Below are positions 5,850 to 14,054 of a DNA stretch of 14,901 nt, piece by piece. This DNA is from a bacterium SM23_31. Lineage in GTDB: Bacteria > SM23-31. The stretch lies in the NCBI GenBank assembly GCA_001304035.1, contig LJUD01000026.1, positions 1 to 14,901 of the forward strand. Reading direction: 5' to 3'. Both the position numbers and the translations under genes were made by a program. The notes under the pieces are model-generated. The model was not told the DNA's origin. It did no database searches and was given only the letters and a program-made list of their open reading frames with translations. Position 1 is the stretch's first letter. Every line of letters starts with the position of its first letter.

Positions 5850-5881
5850 TTTAGACGAAACGTAATATGAAATGGTTGGTT
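5850..5881 (-). promoter_or_regulatory. putative autoregulatory ECF promoter of the sigma operon
   Basis: Read on the minus strand, AACC (5877-5874, with a second AACC just upstream at 5881-5878) is followed after 16 bases by CGTCTAAA (5857-5850). The site before the pentapeptide-repeat gene has identical boxes and spacing. A start near 5843 would leave a leader of only about six bases, consistent with the lack of a ribosome binding site. Confidence 0.5.
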
Positions 5882-5901
5882 GTTCTTTTAATTTCATTTC
5901 T

Positions 5902-5980
5902 GTAGAGACGCATGGCGATGCGTCTCTGAAGTAATTTTGATGCTGTTTTACCTGAGAGACGCACCGCCGTGCGTCTCTAC
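5902..5980. repeat. paired GAGACGC hairpins in inverted arrangement
   Basis: AGAGACGCAT (5904-5913), loop GGCG, ATGCGTCTCT (5918-5927) is one perfect hairpin. AGAGACGCAC (5955-5964), loop CGCC, GTGCGTCTCT (5969-5978) is the other. The outer GTAGAGACGCA (5902-5912) and TGCGTCTCTAC (5970-5980) also pair, so the whole unit is an inverted repeat. The two hairpins differ by a compensated T-A to C-G pair next to the loop. Repeats like this are common in intergenic DNA of several phyla. Confidence 0.75.
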
Positions 5981-6087
5981 AAACCTGCATGGAATTTCCC
6001 CCTTGTGAAGGTGTTCTCCAACTTTGCTTTTTTTGATGAGAAAGCTACTGTCTGAACCGCAGATTCCTATGATTGAATGATTGCCAT

Positions 6088-6172
6088 GATCCCGCTCAGC
6101 GGGACAAGAGCGGGAATCCGGATATTTTAAGTTCAAATTGATCTATGGATTCCCGTTTTTACGGGAATGACA
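6088..6172. repeat. REP-like element, second copy
   Basis: TCCCGCTCAGCGGGA (6090-6104) is a hairpin, followed by GCGGGAATCC. The right arm at 6146-6172 matches the right arm of the 4431-4509 element: TGGATTCC, a CCCG...CGGG hairpin, GGAATGACA. The left half is rearranged compared with that copy. With the GAGACGC hairpins this accounts for much of the gene-free stretch 5838-6325; I see nothing else in it. Confidence 0.6.
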
Positions 6173-6325
6173 TAATTTTTAGGCAGCGACTTTTTTTCTC
6201 ATTCCGTGCATCTAATAAAGCTAAAGCAAGGTGAAAATCCTTCTCATATCACAGCCTAAATGAAAAAATCAAAATATTTACCGGACAGTAGTGATCCTGA
6301 GTAATAATTCATAAGTATATTATAA

Positions 6326-6356
6326 AAATAAGGGCACGGTTATCGTGCCCTTATTT
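6326..6356 (-). terminator. strong terminator after the efflux operon
   Basis: AAATAAGGGCACG (6326-6338) pairs perfectly with CGTGCCCTTATTT (6344-6356), a 13-bp stem with a 5-base loop. Read on the minus strand, TTTTTATAATA runs through the end of the stem and beyond, giving the U-rich tail. It lies about 120 bases downstream of the last efflux-operon gene. The A-rich outer stem could make it act in both directions. Confidence 0.8.
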
Positions 6357-6473
6357 GTAATGTTAAATACTCTACGGTCTCAAAGCGCAGCAGCCTCAAC
6401 ATATTACGCATGTATATCCTTTGTTTATATTTCGCAACTCTTGTTTATCATACGGATGAACCGGTCAACGCTT

Positions 6474-6770
6474 TTAGAATTGAATACACTCGTCGGCGGT
6501 CCAGCAATATGCTTTAATCTTGTCGAATTTATGTTCTTCATTAAATTCTTTCAGTTTTTTGAACAAAAATTCTTTCCTGTCTTCTTCAATAGTAAGAAGT
6601 AGGGCATAGTTGTAACCGGGGAAGATATGAGTACCGAATTTAGGCCGTCCTTTTTCGCTTTTATCCATCACGTTAGCCCATTTTGTAAATGAGTTTATAT
6701 CAAGCGCCTTCAAAATTTCCATTATGTCATTATCAAAGCTTTCTTTATACGAAATAATAGCTATATGCAT
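6474..6770 (-). CDS. PG0541-family transporter-associated small protein (PII-like)
   Basis: A soluble protein of 98 residues (100 if the upstream ATG at 6776 is used). GGAG lies eight bases before ATG 6770 but only two before ATG 6776, so I prefer 6770. It begins with a beta-strand (MHIAIISY) and looks alternating alpha/beta, with FDNDIMEILKAL as the first helix, a GRPKFGTHIFPG loop, the strand YALLLTIE, and a C-terminus KIKAYCWTADECIQF. It resembles the small family found next to RND pumps in Bacteroidota and relatives (PG0541 type), related in fold to PII-like or ferredoxin-like regulators. Its role is not established; modulation of the pump is a guess. It starts 34 bases after the pump gene and is last in the operon. 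Confidence 0.75.
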   Translation of the reverse strand: MHIAIISYKESFDNDIMEILKALDINSFTKWANVMDKSEKGRPKFGTHIFPGYNYALLLTIEEDRKEFLFKKLKEFNEEHKFDKIKAYCWTADECIQF

Positions 6771-6804
6771 TTCCATCTCTCCGATAGTAAAATATGAATA
6801 TTTT

Positions 6805-9800
6805 TTATCTATTATTTTTTAATGCTCTGAATCGTTCCTCAAATACCGAATAGAGAGTTGGTACAAAAATTAGAGAAATCAATGTAGATACGATTAATCC
6901 ACCGATTACGGATATACCTAAGGGACTCCAGATTTCAGAACCTTCCCCTGTTTTAAGTGCTAAGGGCGTTAATCCGAATATTAACGTAAGGACGGTCATT
7001 AATATTGGTCGAAGTCTCCTCGGTCCCGTAATTAATATTGCTTCTTTAATGCCCAGACCCCTTCGCCTCAAGATGTTAATATAATCGACCAGAATGATAG
7101 CATTGTTGACCACAATTCCTATAAGCATGATCATTCCTATAAAAGAAATGAGACTTAACATCTTACCGGTAATCAGCAGCGCCCAGAGTACGCCGACAAT
7201 AGCAAACGGAACGGTGAAAATGATAATAAATGGGTCAAGAAACGATTCGAATTGCGACGCCATAACCATATAGACCAGGACAATACCAATTATCAATGCA
7301 TATAAAAGCAACCTGAAAGATTCTTCCTGGTCTTCCGCGGTTCCACCTATCTCCACTGTTACACCGGACGGGACAGACATCGTTTCCAGTTCTTTTCTTA
7401 AATCTGCCACAACATCACCCAGAGTGCGGTTATAGAGCCCGCCGCCAACTAATACGACCCGCTCCTGGTTTTTTCTTTCGATGATGAGTGGTCCGCCTCT
7501 TTCTGTCACTTTAGCAATATTCATAATAGGAATCTGTCTGCCGAGAGGTGAAGTAATAAAAACATTTTTCAGGTCATCTATTGTTTGCCTGTCGGATTCT
7601 TTTAACTGTACAAAGGTATTGTATTCATCTCCGCCTTCACGGTATAAAGTGGCAATCTTTCCGTATAAATTGGTTCGCAGCGTACTTGAAATCTGTGCCA
7701 TGTTCAAGCCGAGGGATGATGCTTTTTCTCTGTCAACCTCGATCCATAATTCCGGTCTTCCTTTCCCTCGTGAAATAACAACATCGGTTAGCCCTTCAAT
7801 ACGGTCCATCATATTTTTAACTTCCACAGCAAACGCATCCGTTGTTTCAATATCAAAACCGTAGATATTTATGCTTACCGGTTTTTCACCGCCCGACAAC
7901 ATTGAAAAAATGTCCTGTTCCGTGAAATCCATTTTTTCTACACCGGGAATTTCGGCAATCTTATTTCTCAACATATCGGCAACATCGAACTTGGAACGGT
8001 CACGTTCATTTTTAGGGACCAATTGAACACCGACCATCATAATGTTAATATCGCTTCTTTGACCCATGGCAGTTCCCATTCCTGATTCACTTTCACCGGC
8101 ACGCGCAAACATCATTTCTCTTTCCGGCACATTTTCTTCGATGATCGTTTCAATCTGCTGCATGACTTTATCGGTTTCTTCTATTCTTGTTCCGACTGAT
8201 AATTCAATTGTGCCCATTACCGTGCCGTCGTCCACTGCGGGCATAAATCCGGTAGGAATAATAAATAGAAGCAGCAGGGAAAGAAGAAATATTACCAGAC
8301 CGCCTCCGAGGGTCAGAGATCGATGATTTAATGCCCAGTTCAAGAGAATTTTGTAACGCGATTCCAAGGTTTTAAACCACCGTCCGCTTACTGTCTGGAA
8401 GTTACTTGACCACCTACTGCGCTTTTTATATTCAGACGGAATTTTCATAAACTTGGAGGCGAGCATGGGGGTAAAGTTCAAGGCTGTAAAAAGAGATGCT
8501 AATAATACTATTATAACTACATACGATAATTCTTTGAACATTATTCCGGTAACGCCTTTTACAAATATTATGGGCAAAAATATGGAAACAGTAGTAATGG
8601 TAGAAGCGGTGACCGCCAATCCGACTTCGTCGGAGCCGAATATTGCCGCTTCCCGGCGTGATTCCTCTTCCTCCGTCCTGTGCCTGTATATGTTTTCGTA
8701 TATAACAATCGCCATGTCGACAACCATACCCACGGCAATTGCAATTGCGGATAGCGACATCATATTGATTGTATACCCGCCGACATAGAGAAATATAAAT
8801 GCAATAATAAGAGAAAATGGTATCGAGGCAATAATAATAAAGCTTCCGCGGATCTCTCTCAAAAAGATGAATACTATAAAGCTTACAAAAAACAGAGCCC
8901 ATAGTACTGTTTCGAGTAAGTTATTTATAGACCGTTCAATAAATTCGGAAGTATCCCATACCAGGGTAGTTTTAACATCGGACGGCATCGTTCTTTCTAT
9001 ATCAGGCAGCGCTTTTTTAATTCTATCGACAACTTCTACGGTATTTGCATCGGATTGTTTTTGAACCAATACCATTAATCCGCTGTAACGGTCGATACGT
9101 ACCCTGCTGTCTATATCTTTAAATGAATCTTCAACAGTTGCGATGTCTTTAAGATATATCGGCGAACCATTTTGATTTCCGACAATTACTTTATTAATTT
9201 CATTAACGTTTTTAAATTCTCCCGGTACCCGTATCACATAATCGGTTCTGCCGATTTTTAAAGCGCCGGCGGACTGGGTAATGTTTTCCGTCGCAAGTAT
9301 TCCTGCGATCTGATTAATAGAAAGATGGTAGGCTTCAAGCCGCTGCCGGTCAACATTAACCTTGATTTCCCGCTGCAGTCCGCCTATAATGACGGTCATG
9401 GCAACACCGGGGATACGCCTTATGGCGTTGCAAAATTGTTTATCAACAATGTCATATAAATTAATATAGCTTTCTTCGGCGGTAATACCAAAAAATGCAA
9501 CCGGCATCATTGAAAAATCGAATTTTACCAGCATCGGCCGTTCAGCATCTTCAGGCAAAAACTGGGATGCCATATCCAATTGCTGCCTGATATCGCCGGC
9601 TGCTTCATCAAGATTCGTTCCCCATTCAAATCCAAGTGTTATTGCCGAGAGGTTTTCCTGGGACATGGAATACACTTCTTTTAATCTTGGGATAGTACTT
9701 ACATTGTCTTCTATTATTTGTGTAACCCGCGATTCAACCTCTTCTGTAGCAGCTCCCTGATACATCGTGATGATGCTTAAGGTAGGCAGCTCCAGATCGG

Positions 9801-9912
9801 GCATTATATCTACAGGCAATTGAATTAGTGCAATTATACCGAGGAGCAGCACCGCGAAAAAGATCATAGATGTAAATACCGGTCGATTAACGCCAACTTC
9901 AGATAGTTTCAT
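6805..9912 (-). CDS. RND-family efflux pump, inner-membrane subunit
   Basis: A 1035-residue protein of the usual RND length, with the two-fold repeat of one N-terminal helix (about 12-32 and 533-553), a large periplasmic loop and five further helices in each half. The N-terminus (NRPVFTSMIFFAVLLLG, then PVDIMPDLELPTL) is typical of the AcrB/HAE1-like superfamily. TM4 reads VGMVVDMAIVIYENIYRHR: it keeps one proton-carrying Asp (399) but has Met at the second position, where AcrB has a second Asp. TM10 has Asn936-Asn937 where AcrB carries Lys. Many non-AcrB RND pumps share this single-Asp pattern. It uses proton flow to export substrates through the adaptor and TolC-like channel encoded just upstream. 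Its ATG overlaps the adaptor stop (ATGA), with AAGGAG about ten bases before. The substrate is unknown: drugs, lipids or detergents are all possible. Confidence 0.93.
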   Translation of the reverse strand: MKLSEVGVNRPVFTSMIFFAVLLLGIIALIQLPVDIMPDLELPTLSIITMYQGAATEEVESRVTQIIEDNVSTIPRLKEVYSMSQENLSAITLGFEWGTNLDEAAGDIRQQLDMASQFLPEDAERPMLVKFDFSMMPVAFFGITAEESYINLYDIVDKQFCNAIRRIPGVAMTVIIGGLQREIKVNVDRQRLEAYHLSINQIAGILATENITQSAGALKIGRTDYVIRVPGEFKNVNEINKVIVGNQNGSPIYLKDIATVEDSFKDIDSRVRIDRYSGLMVLVQKQSDANTVEVVDRIKKALPDIERTMPSDVKTTLVWDTSEFIERSINNLLETVLWALFFVSFIVFIFLREIRGSFIIIASIPFSLIIAFIFLYVGGYTINMMSLSAIAIAVGMVVDMAIVIYENIYRHRTEEEESRREAAIFGSDEVGLAVTASTITTVSIFLPIIFVKGVTGIMFKELSYVVIIVLLASLFTALNFTPMLASKFMKIPSEYKKRSRWSSNFQTVSGRWFKTLESRYKILLNWALNHRSLTLGGGLVIFLLSLLLLFIIPTGFMPAVDDGTVMGTIELSVGTRIEETDKVMQQIETIIEENVPEREMMFARAGESESGMGTAMGQRSDINIMMVGVQLVPKNERDRSKFDVADMLRNKIAEIPGVEKMDFTEQDIFSMLSGGEKPVSINIYGFDIETTDAFAVEVKNMMDRIEGLTDVVISRGKGRPELWIEVDREKASSLGLNMAQISSTLRTNLYGKIATLYREGGDEYNTFVQLKESDRQTIDDLKNVFITSPLGRQIPIMNIAKVTERGGPLIIERKNQERVVLVGGGLYNRTLGDVVADLRKELETMSVPSGVTVEIGGTAEDQEESFRLLLYALIIGIVLVYMVMASQFESFLDPFIIIFTVPFAIVGVLWALLITGKMLSLISFIGMIMLIGIVVNNAIILVDYINILRRRGLGIKEAILITGPRRLRPILMTVLTLIFGLTPLALKTGEGSEIWSPLGISVIGGLIVSTLISLIFVPTLYSVFEERFRALKNNR

Positions 9913-11036
9913 TTTACTACATTCTCCTTAATTTGTACTAAACTGCCGTCCTTTAACATTTCTTTTCCGACCGTAACAACATATTCTCCTATCTGCAAAC
10001 CATCGGTTATTTCTATCATACTACTTTCTGAGAGCCCGAAAGTTATATTCCGCCTGTGCGCAGTACCGTTTTCAATAACGAATACATAATTTTCATTCGC
10101 TGTTTTTACCACACATTCAACCGGAATTAACGGGACGTCAATTTTTTCTTTTATTGTTAATTCAACTCTGGCAAACATACCTGCACGCAGCAAAATATTT
10201 TCATTAAGGACTACAATTTCAACACCAAATGTCCTCGACAAGGGATCGGCAGTCGGATTAATTTTTGTAACTTCTCCGGTAAATACTTCATCGGAATAAG
10301 CATCCACATGTAACAATGCATCAAGACCCGGTAAAACATCCCTGAATTGATTTTCCGGGATGGCTACATGGATTTTAACTTTCGATAAATCGGCAAGAGT
10401 AAGTACTCCCTGTCCTCCGGGCATCATCGGGTTGATTGTTTCCTGCTCGTTCATGTTTTTGGATGCAATAATTCCGCTGAAAGGCGCTTTCATTATTGAA
10501 ACATCAAGCTGATATTGTGCAATATCAAAAGCAGCCTTTGCCTGTTCTAATTGGGCTTTTGCCGCTTCATAACCTAATTGCGCTTTTTCATATTGTTGAG
10601 ACGTAGCTGTCCCTTTTTCAAATAATGTTTTTATCCTTTCCCAGTTTTTTGAAGCATCATTGTAGTTCGATTCCGCAACGGATAAACCGGCTTCTGCTTG
10701 TTTTAATATGAGAGCCATTGACCTTGTATCAAGCTCGGCAAGCACTTGTCCTTCTTTAACAAAATCTCCATTATCGACATAAATCTTTTTTACTTTTCCG
10801 GAAATATCGGGCATAATATTGACCGATTCCCAAGGTTCAATATTTCCCGTCAGTTTTAATGTCTTTTTTATATCGCCTTTTTGTACGGTCGTTACATAAA
10901 CCGGAATTTGTTCTTCTTGAATGTTTCCGGTTTCTTCTTGTTTGGCACAACCGGCAACAGTGAGCATTATGAAAATCGTTATCGCCAATCCGATATATTC
11001 TTTTCCGCCGGAGGCAGATTTTTCAAAATATTTCAT
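9909..11036 (-). CDS. RND periplasmic adaptor (membrane fusion) lipoprotein
   Basis: About 375 residues, starting at the second ATG (11036), which has GGGAG eight bases upstream; the first ATG at 11051 has no ribosome binding site. A signal peptide ends in the lipobox VAGC with Cys30, so the mature protein should be a lipid-anchored periplasmic protein. The domain order is typical: a beta/lipoyl half (PVYVTTVQKGDIKKTLKLTG), a long coiled-coil hairpin (about 110-175: LKQAEAGLSVAESNYNDA, then the EKGTATSQQYEKAQ turn), the second lipoyl half (KAPFSGIIASKN), then a beta-barrel and a membrane-proximal domain. It links the RND pump to the outer-membrane channel. It lies 44 bases after the channel gene and overlaps the pump gene by four bases, so the three are co-transcribed. 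Confidence 0.92.
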   Translation of the reverse strand: MKYFEKSASGGKEYIGLAITIFIMLTVAGCAKQEETGNIQEEQIPVYVTTVQKGDIKKTLKLTGNIEPWESVNIMPDISGKVKKIYVDNGDFVKEGQVLAELDTRSMALILKQAEAGLSVAESNYNDASKNWERIKTLFEKGTATSQQYEKAQLGYEAAKAQLEQAKAAFDIAQYQLDVSIMKAPFSGIIASKNMNEQETINPMMPGGQGVLTLADLSKVKIHVAIPENQFRDVLPGLDALLHVDAYSDEVFTGEVTKINPTADPLSRTFGVEIVVLNENILLRAGMFARVELTIKEKIDVPLIPVECVVKTANENYVFVIENGTAHRRNITFGLSESSMIEITDGLQIGEYVVTVGKEMLKDGSLVQIKENVVK

Positions 11037-11080
11037 AGTTAAAACTCCCATATATTTGCTGTTTAATAATTTTTGTAATG

Positions 11081-12502
11081 CTAATTTTTAATGTATAATT
11101 CGCCCGTTGATTTTTTTAAACCCGCCAGAGCAGTTCTATAATCTGCAAGTGCGGTAATATTGTCGGTTCGTGCGCGGATAAGTAAATTATTGGCATCCAT
11201 TAGTTCCGTATTTGTAGCAAAACCTTCTTTGAACCGGTCATCGGTTGCACGGTAATTCTCCTCAGCTTGCTGGATATTAATTCTGCTCATTTCAATTTTT
11301 TCACGGGCTTCAAGAAGTATCAGATAATTACTCGTAACCTCGAATGTGATGCCGTCTTTTAGCTGCTCCATGGTTATCTCTGCTTGATACAATCGCTCTT
11401 TTGACTCGGCAATCTTATAGCTGGTTTCGCCCCAGTCAAACAAATTAAATTGAGCCAAAAACGATACTGTCCATGTGCCGTAAAAATCCTTATTGTATTC
11501 TCTGTCGGGTCTTCTGTACCCGTAATCAGCAGAAAGATATATATTCGGAAAATAACCGGAGTTGTTTATTTCAATAGACTTTTTTGCGATTTCAATGTTT
11601 GATTCAATCGTTTTTAATTCGGGTCTCTGCCGGATAGCCGAGGATATAATCTCGCTCACGTTTTGTTCAGGCATAGATTCTGTCTCAAGTTCATCGATCA
11701 ACTCTATATCCGTATCCAGCGGGATACCCAAAATACTACAAAAGGAAATCGCCGACAGTTTCACACCATTATTCGCCTGAATTAACATTAATTGTGCATT
11801 GGAAAGCTGGACTTTAGTTGTTAAAATATCATTTTCCGTGACCATTCCTACTTCAAACATATTATTCAGATCACGCATATGGGCTTTTACCAGTTCGACG
11901 GCATCTTCAGCAACCTTTTTAAATTCCTTTGCTTTTATAACGTTCCAGTACGCTTTTTCCACTTCAAAAACTAAATCATTTTGCGTCATTTCAGCATTTG
12001 CTTCCGCTGCGTCGACCATAAATTCGGCAATTTTGTAAGAATTTTTTATTTTGCCCCCGGTAAATACAGGTTGTTGTATGGAGAAGGCTGCGGCGTAATT
12101 ATTGTAATCGCCGATCGTTATTTTTTTTGGCATATCTTCGGGTGGTATTGATCCGCCCCCGCCGCCCATTCCTAATTGTGCAAATCTTGACGTAGGGAAA
12201 AAGGGCGCTTCATCCAGTCGGGTGTAATTGAATGCGGTCGATACCTTCGGTAAAAAAGCCGTCATGCTTAGACTAAGACCGCTGCTTGCTTCATTAATTT
12301 TAGATTTTGCTATTAACAAATTCTTACTGTGTTCTAATGCAATTTCGATACTCTCTTTTAATGTTAATTGCTGTGTTCCTCCCGGGATTTTCTCCTGTCC
12401 GAATGCAGGAATATTCAGGATTTCGATATGCAGAAAAAAGGATAGAAGAAAAACAGGAATAAAACCGGAAATTAAGTTAAATTGAAATATTTTTCTGGGC
12501 AT
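11081..12502 (-). CDS. TolC-like outer membrane efflux channel
   Basis: A 473-residue protein with an N-terminal signal sequence (hydrophobic about 11-34, likely cut after AFG). It has the two-fold outer-membrane efflux protein repeat: LTLKESIEIALEHSKNLLIAKSKINEA opens the first half at about 47-73, and RQPVFTGGKIKN-type strand/helix pieces follow. A second repeat begins at about 285 (ISSAIRQRPELKTIESNIEIAKKSIEI). It should form the trimeric beta-barrel with a long helical tunnel that opens the pump to the outside. A glycine run, GMGGGGG, at 111-117 lies in or beside a barrel loop. AGGAG precedes ATG 12502. It is the first gene of the tripartite set in transcription order; a 17-bp palindrome lies about 50 bases upstream. 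Confidence 0.92.
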   Translation of the reverse strand: MPRKIFQFNLISGFIPVFLLSFFLHIEILNIPAFGQEKIPGGTQQLTLKESIEIALEHSKNLLIAKSKINEASSGLSLSMTAFLPKVSTAFNYTRLDEAPFFPTSRFAQLGMGGGGGSIPPEDMPKKITIGDYNNYAAAFSIQQPVFTGGKIKNSYKIAEFMVDAAEANAEMTQNDLVFEVEKAYWNVIKAKEFKKVAEDAVELVKAHMRDLNNMFEVGMVTENDILTTKVQLSNAQLMLIQANNGVKLSAISFCSILGIPLDTDIELIDELETESMPEQNVSEIISSAIRQRPELKTIESNIEIAKKSIEINNSGYFPNIYLSADYGYRRPDREYNKDFYGTWTVSFLAQFNLFDWGETSYKIAESKERLYQAEITMEQLKDGITFEVTSNYLILLEAREKIEMSRINIQQAEENYRATDDRFKEGFATNTELMDANNLLIRARTDNITALADYRTALAGLKKSTGELYIKN

Positions 12503-12550
12503 CTGTTACTCCTATTATTTTGCTGATTTTTTTGTTTTAGAATCTGTGTG

Positions 12551-12567
12551 CCGATAACGCTTATCGG
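12551..12567. promoter_or_regulatory. 17-bp palindrome upstream of the TolC-like gene
   Basis: CCGATAA (12551-12557), CGC, TTATCGG (12561-12567) is a perfect inverted repeat about 49 bases upstream of the TolC-like start codon. No T-tract follows on either strand, so it looks more like a protein binding site than a terminator. The 220-bp gap 12503-12722 also contains GAAGTT...AACTTC arms near 12680-12700, a weak hairpin after the beta-barrel gene. Confidence 0.4.
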
Positions 12568-12722
12568 AATGAAAAGTTCTCTTTTAAAGATTTTCTATTT
12601 CATCCAGAATCTTCGAAACTTCACCCGTTAAATTTTATTAATTATTAGAAGATTGTATTTCGGAACCTGATTACACATTAGAAGTTCGGCTAAACTTCAG
12701 AATAAAACTTCTGCAAATTGTA

Positions 12723-13361
12723 TTAAAAATTTCCGAAATAATATATTATTCCTACCCTGATGTCGAGCAATCCCTGCTCTGAAAAATGCTCGCCAAAGAA
12801 AAAACGGTCTTTTGAGAGAATATAATGATACCGCGAAGTCAGTGAAAGGACATAATTTCCGGATAAATTGAAGTCAAAACCTCCACCAATATCCCCGCCA
12901 ACACTCATTTTTGTTAATTTTTCCCCTTCAAAAGTCTGAATCTTGCTAAAAGGTCCGTCTTCGGTAAACCGCCAATAATAAATTCCCGGTCCGGCAAGAA
13001 GTCTAATACTTAATTTCCCGTGATAAACATAGTATATGTTTTCAAAATTGATATTTGTTACCGAATAGGAAGGAGATTTTCCTTGAACAGGTTTTTTACC
13101 GTCTTTATATGTCATCCACCCATTAGAAATGTTCAATTCAACAAAATAATGCGGATTGACTTTCATATTTACTCCAAGACCAAAAACGGGTCCGGGATTC
13201 ACAATATCCCGTAAATTATCGGCAGCAGAGTACGAACCGTTTACAGATATTAATGATCCAAACTCAAATTTTAGAGTTAATTTTTTATCTTTATCTTGTG
13301 CCGCTGCCGGAATAGAGTAAACAAGAAATACTGCTATTGCGCCTAAAATGAATTGTCTCAC
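12723..13361 (-). CDS. small outer-membrane beta-barrel protein
   Basis: A 212-residue product with a signal peptide (hydrophobic at 3-19, likely cut after PAAAQ or AAA). The body is rich in alternating strands with Tyr/Phe/Gly at regular places (VFGLGVNMKV, IRLLAGPGIYYWRF, GGDIGGGFDFNL, YVLSLTSRYHYIL) and ends in IIYYFGNF, a typical final barrel strand with a C-terminal aromatic. This matches the 8-stranded OmpX/OmpA-like barrels annotated as outer membrane beta-barrel protein. Translation begins at GTG 13361, with AGGAG five or so bases before it. It lies between the TetR gene (68-bp gap) and the TolC-like gene (220-bp gap) in the same direction. Its link to efflux is inferred from position only. 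Confidence 0.75.
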   Translation of the reverse strand: MRQFILGAIAVFLVYSIPAAAQDKDKKLTLKFEFGSLISVNGSYSAADNLRDIVNPGPVFGLGVNMKVNPHYFVELNISNGWMTYKDGKKPVQGKSPSYSVTNINFENIYYVYHGKLSIRLLAGPGIYYWRFTEDGPFSKIQTFEGEKLTKMSVGGDIGGGFDFNLSGNYVLSLTSRYHYILSKDRFFFGEHFSEQGLLDIRVGIIYYFGNF

Positions 13362-13387
13362 TAATGCTCCTGTAGTTTATTCGGTTG

Positions 13388-13426
13388 AACAATAAGTGCG
13401 TTTTGTTTCCAAGGTTAATTATTGTT
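13388..13426. promoter_or_regulatory. inverted repeat between TetR and beta-barrel genes
   Basis: AACAATAA (13388-13395) and TTATTGTT (13419-13426) form an 8-bp inverted repeat with 23 bases between. The left side reads GGTTGAACAAT (13383-13393) and shares TTGAACAA with the candidate operator before tetR (14056-14063). It may be a second regulator site, but it is AT-rich and weak. Confidence 0.25.
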
Positions 13427-13429
13427 ACA

Positions 13430-14038
13430 TTATGTACGTGTGTTTATTCCTTCAAAAAATATATTAAGTGAAAAGTCTATCATTTCATTTATATCGACGT
13501 AATCTTCATGAATAGCAAGGAGGATTTCAGGAAAACTAAAAAGATTTATAAAAAAAATAGCCGCCTTCTGGGTGTCAATCTTTTTAAAATCTCCCTGTTC
13601 CATACCTTCTTTAATAATTTTCGACACCATATTAATTTCTTTTTTTCGATAATCGCTCATCTTTTCTAAGATTTCCGGTATAAAAACTTTAATAACATCT
13701 CTCGTTACTTCATTAAGCCATTGTATATTTAATCGGTAAAAATTAGCAGTCTCCACCATCTTGTTTGTTTTTACTCTGATATATTCAGTTAACTTTGATG
13801 CAGGTTTGTCCATCTTATCAACTGCCTCAAGAAGTAATGATTCAAATTGTTCTATCTCCTTCATTATTACCGCATGGTATATGTCTTTTTTGTCGGCGAA
13901 ATAATGGTATATCAATCCCTTGCTTATTCCTGCACCATTCGCTATTTCGTCAATTGTGGTCTTTCGCGGTCCGTATTGAGCAAATTTTTTCTGTGCAACG
14001 GATATTATTATTTCTCTTTTATCAGCAATTTTGTCCAT
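13430..14038 (-). CDS. TetR/AcrR-family transcriptional regulator
   Basis: A 202-residue protein with the standard TetR N-terminal DNA-binding domain: IISVAQKKFAQYGPRKTTIDE, then a helix-turn-helix at about 27-48 (IDEIANGAGISKGLIYHYF) and the following KKDIYHAV. The C-terminal 140 residues are helical and variable, as expected for the ligand-binding and dimer domain. In this position it most likely represses its own gene and the downstream beta-barrel and efflux genes until a ligand binds. No obvious ribosome binding site precedes ATG 14038. A candidate operator, ATTGAA...TTCAAT, lies 17-43 bases upstream. The inducer is unknown. Confidence 0.9.
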   Translation of the reverse strand: MDKIADKREIIISVAQKKFAQYGPRKTTIDEIANGAGISKGLIYHYFADKKDIYHAVIMKEIEQFESLLLEAVDKMDKPASKLTEYIRVKTNKMVETANFYRLNIQWLNEVTRDVIKVFIPEILEKMSDYRKKEINMVSKIIKEGMEQGDFKKIDTQKAAIFFINLFSFPEILLAIHEDYVDINEMIDFSLNIFFEGINTRT

Positions 14039-14054
14039 GGAATTAATTATACTT

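Noticed and set aside
5948..6136. 62-codon minus-strand frame in the sigma/efflux intergenic region
   Set aside because: It is built from hairpin and REP-like repeats and has no start signals.
8432..8902. 156-codon minus-strand frame inside the RND gene
   Set aside because: It lies in another frame of a clear full-length RND gene and has an amino-acid mix (many Tyr, Arg, Ser, Cys) typical of a shadow frame.
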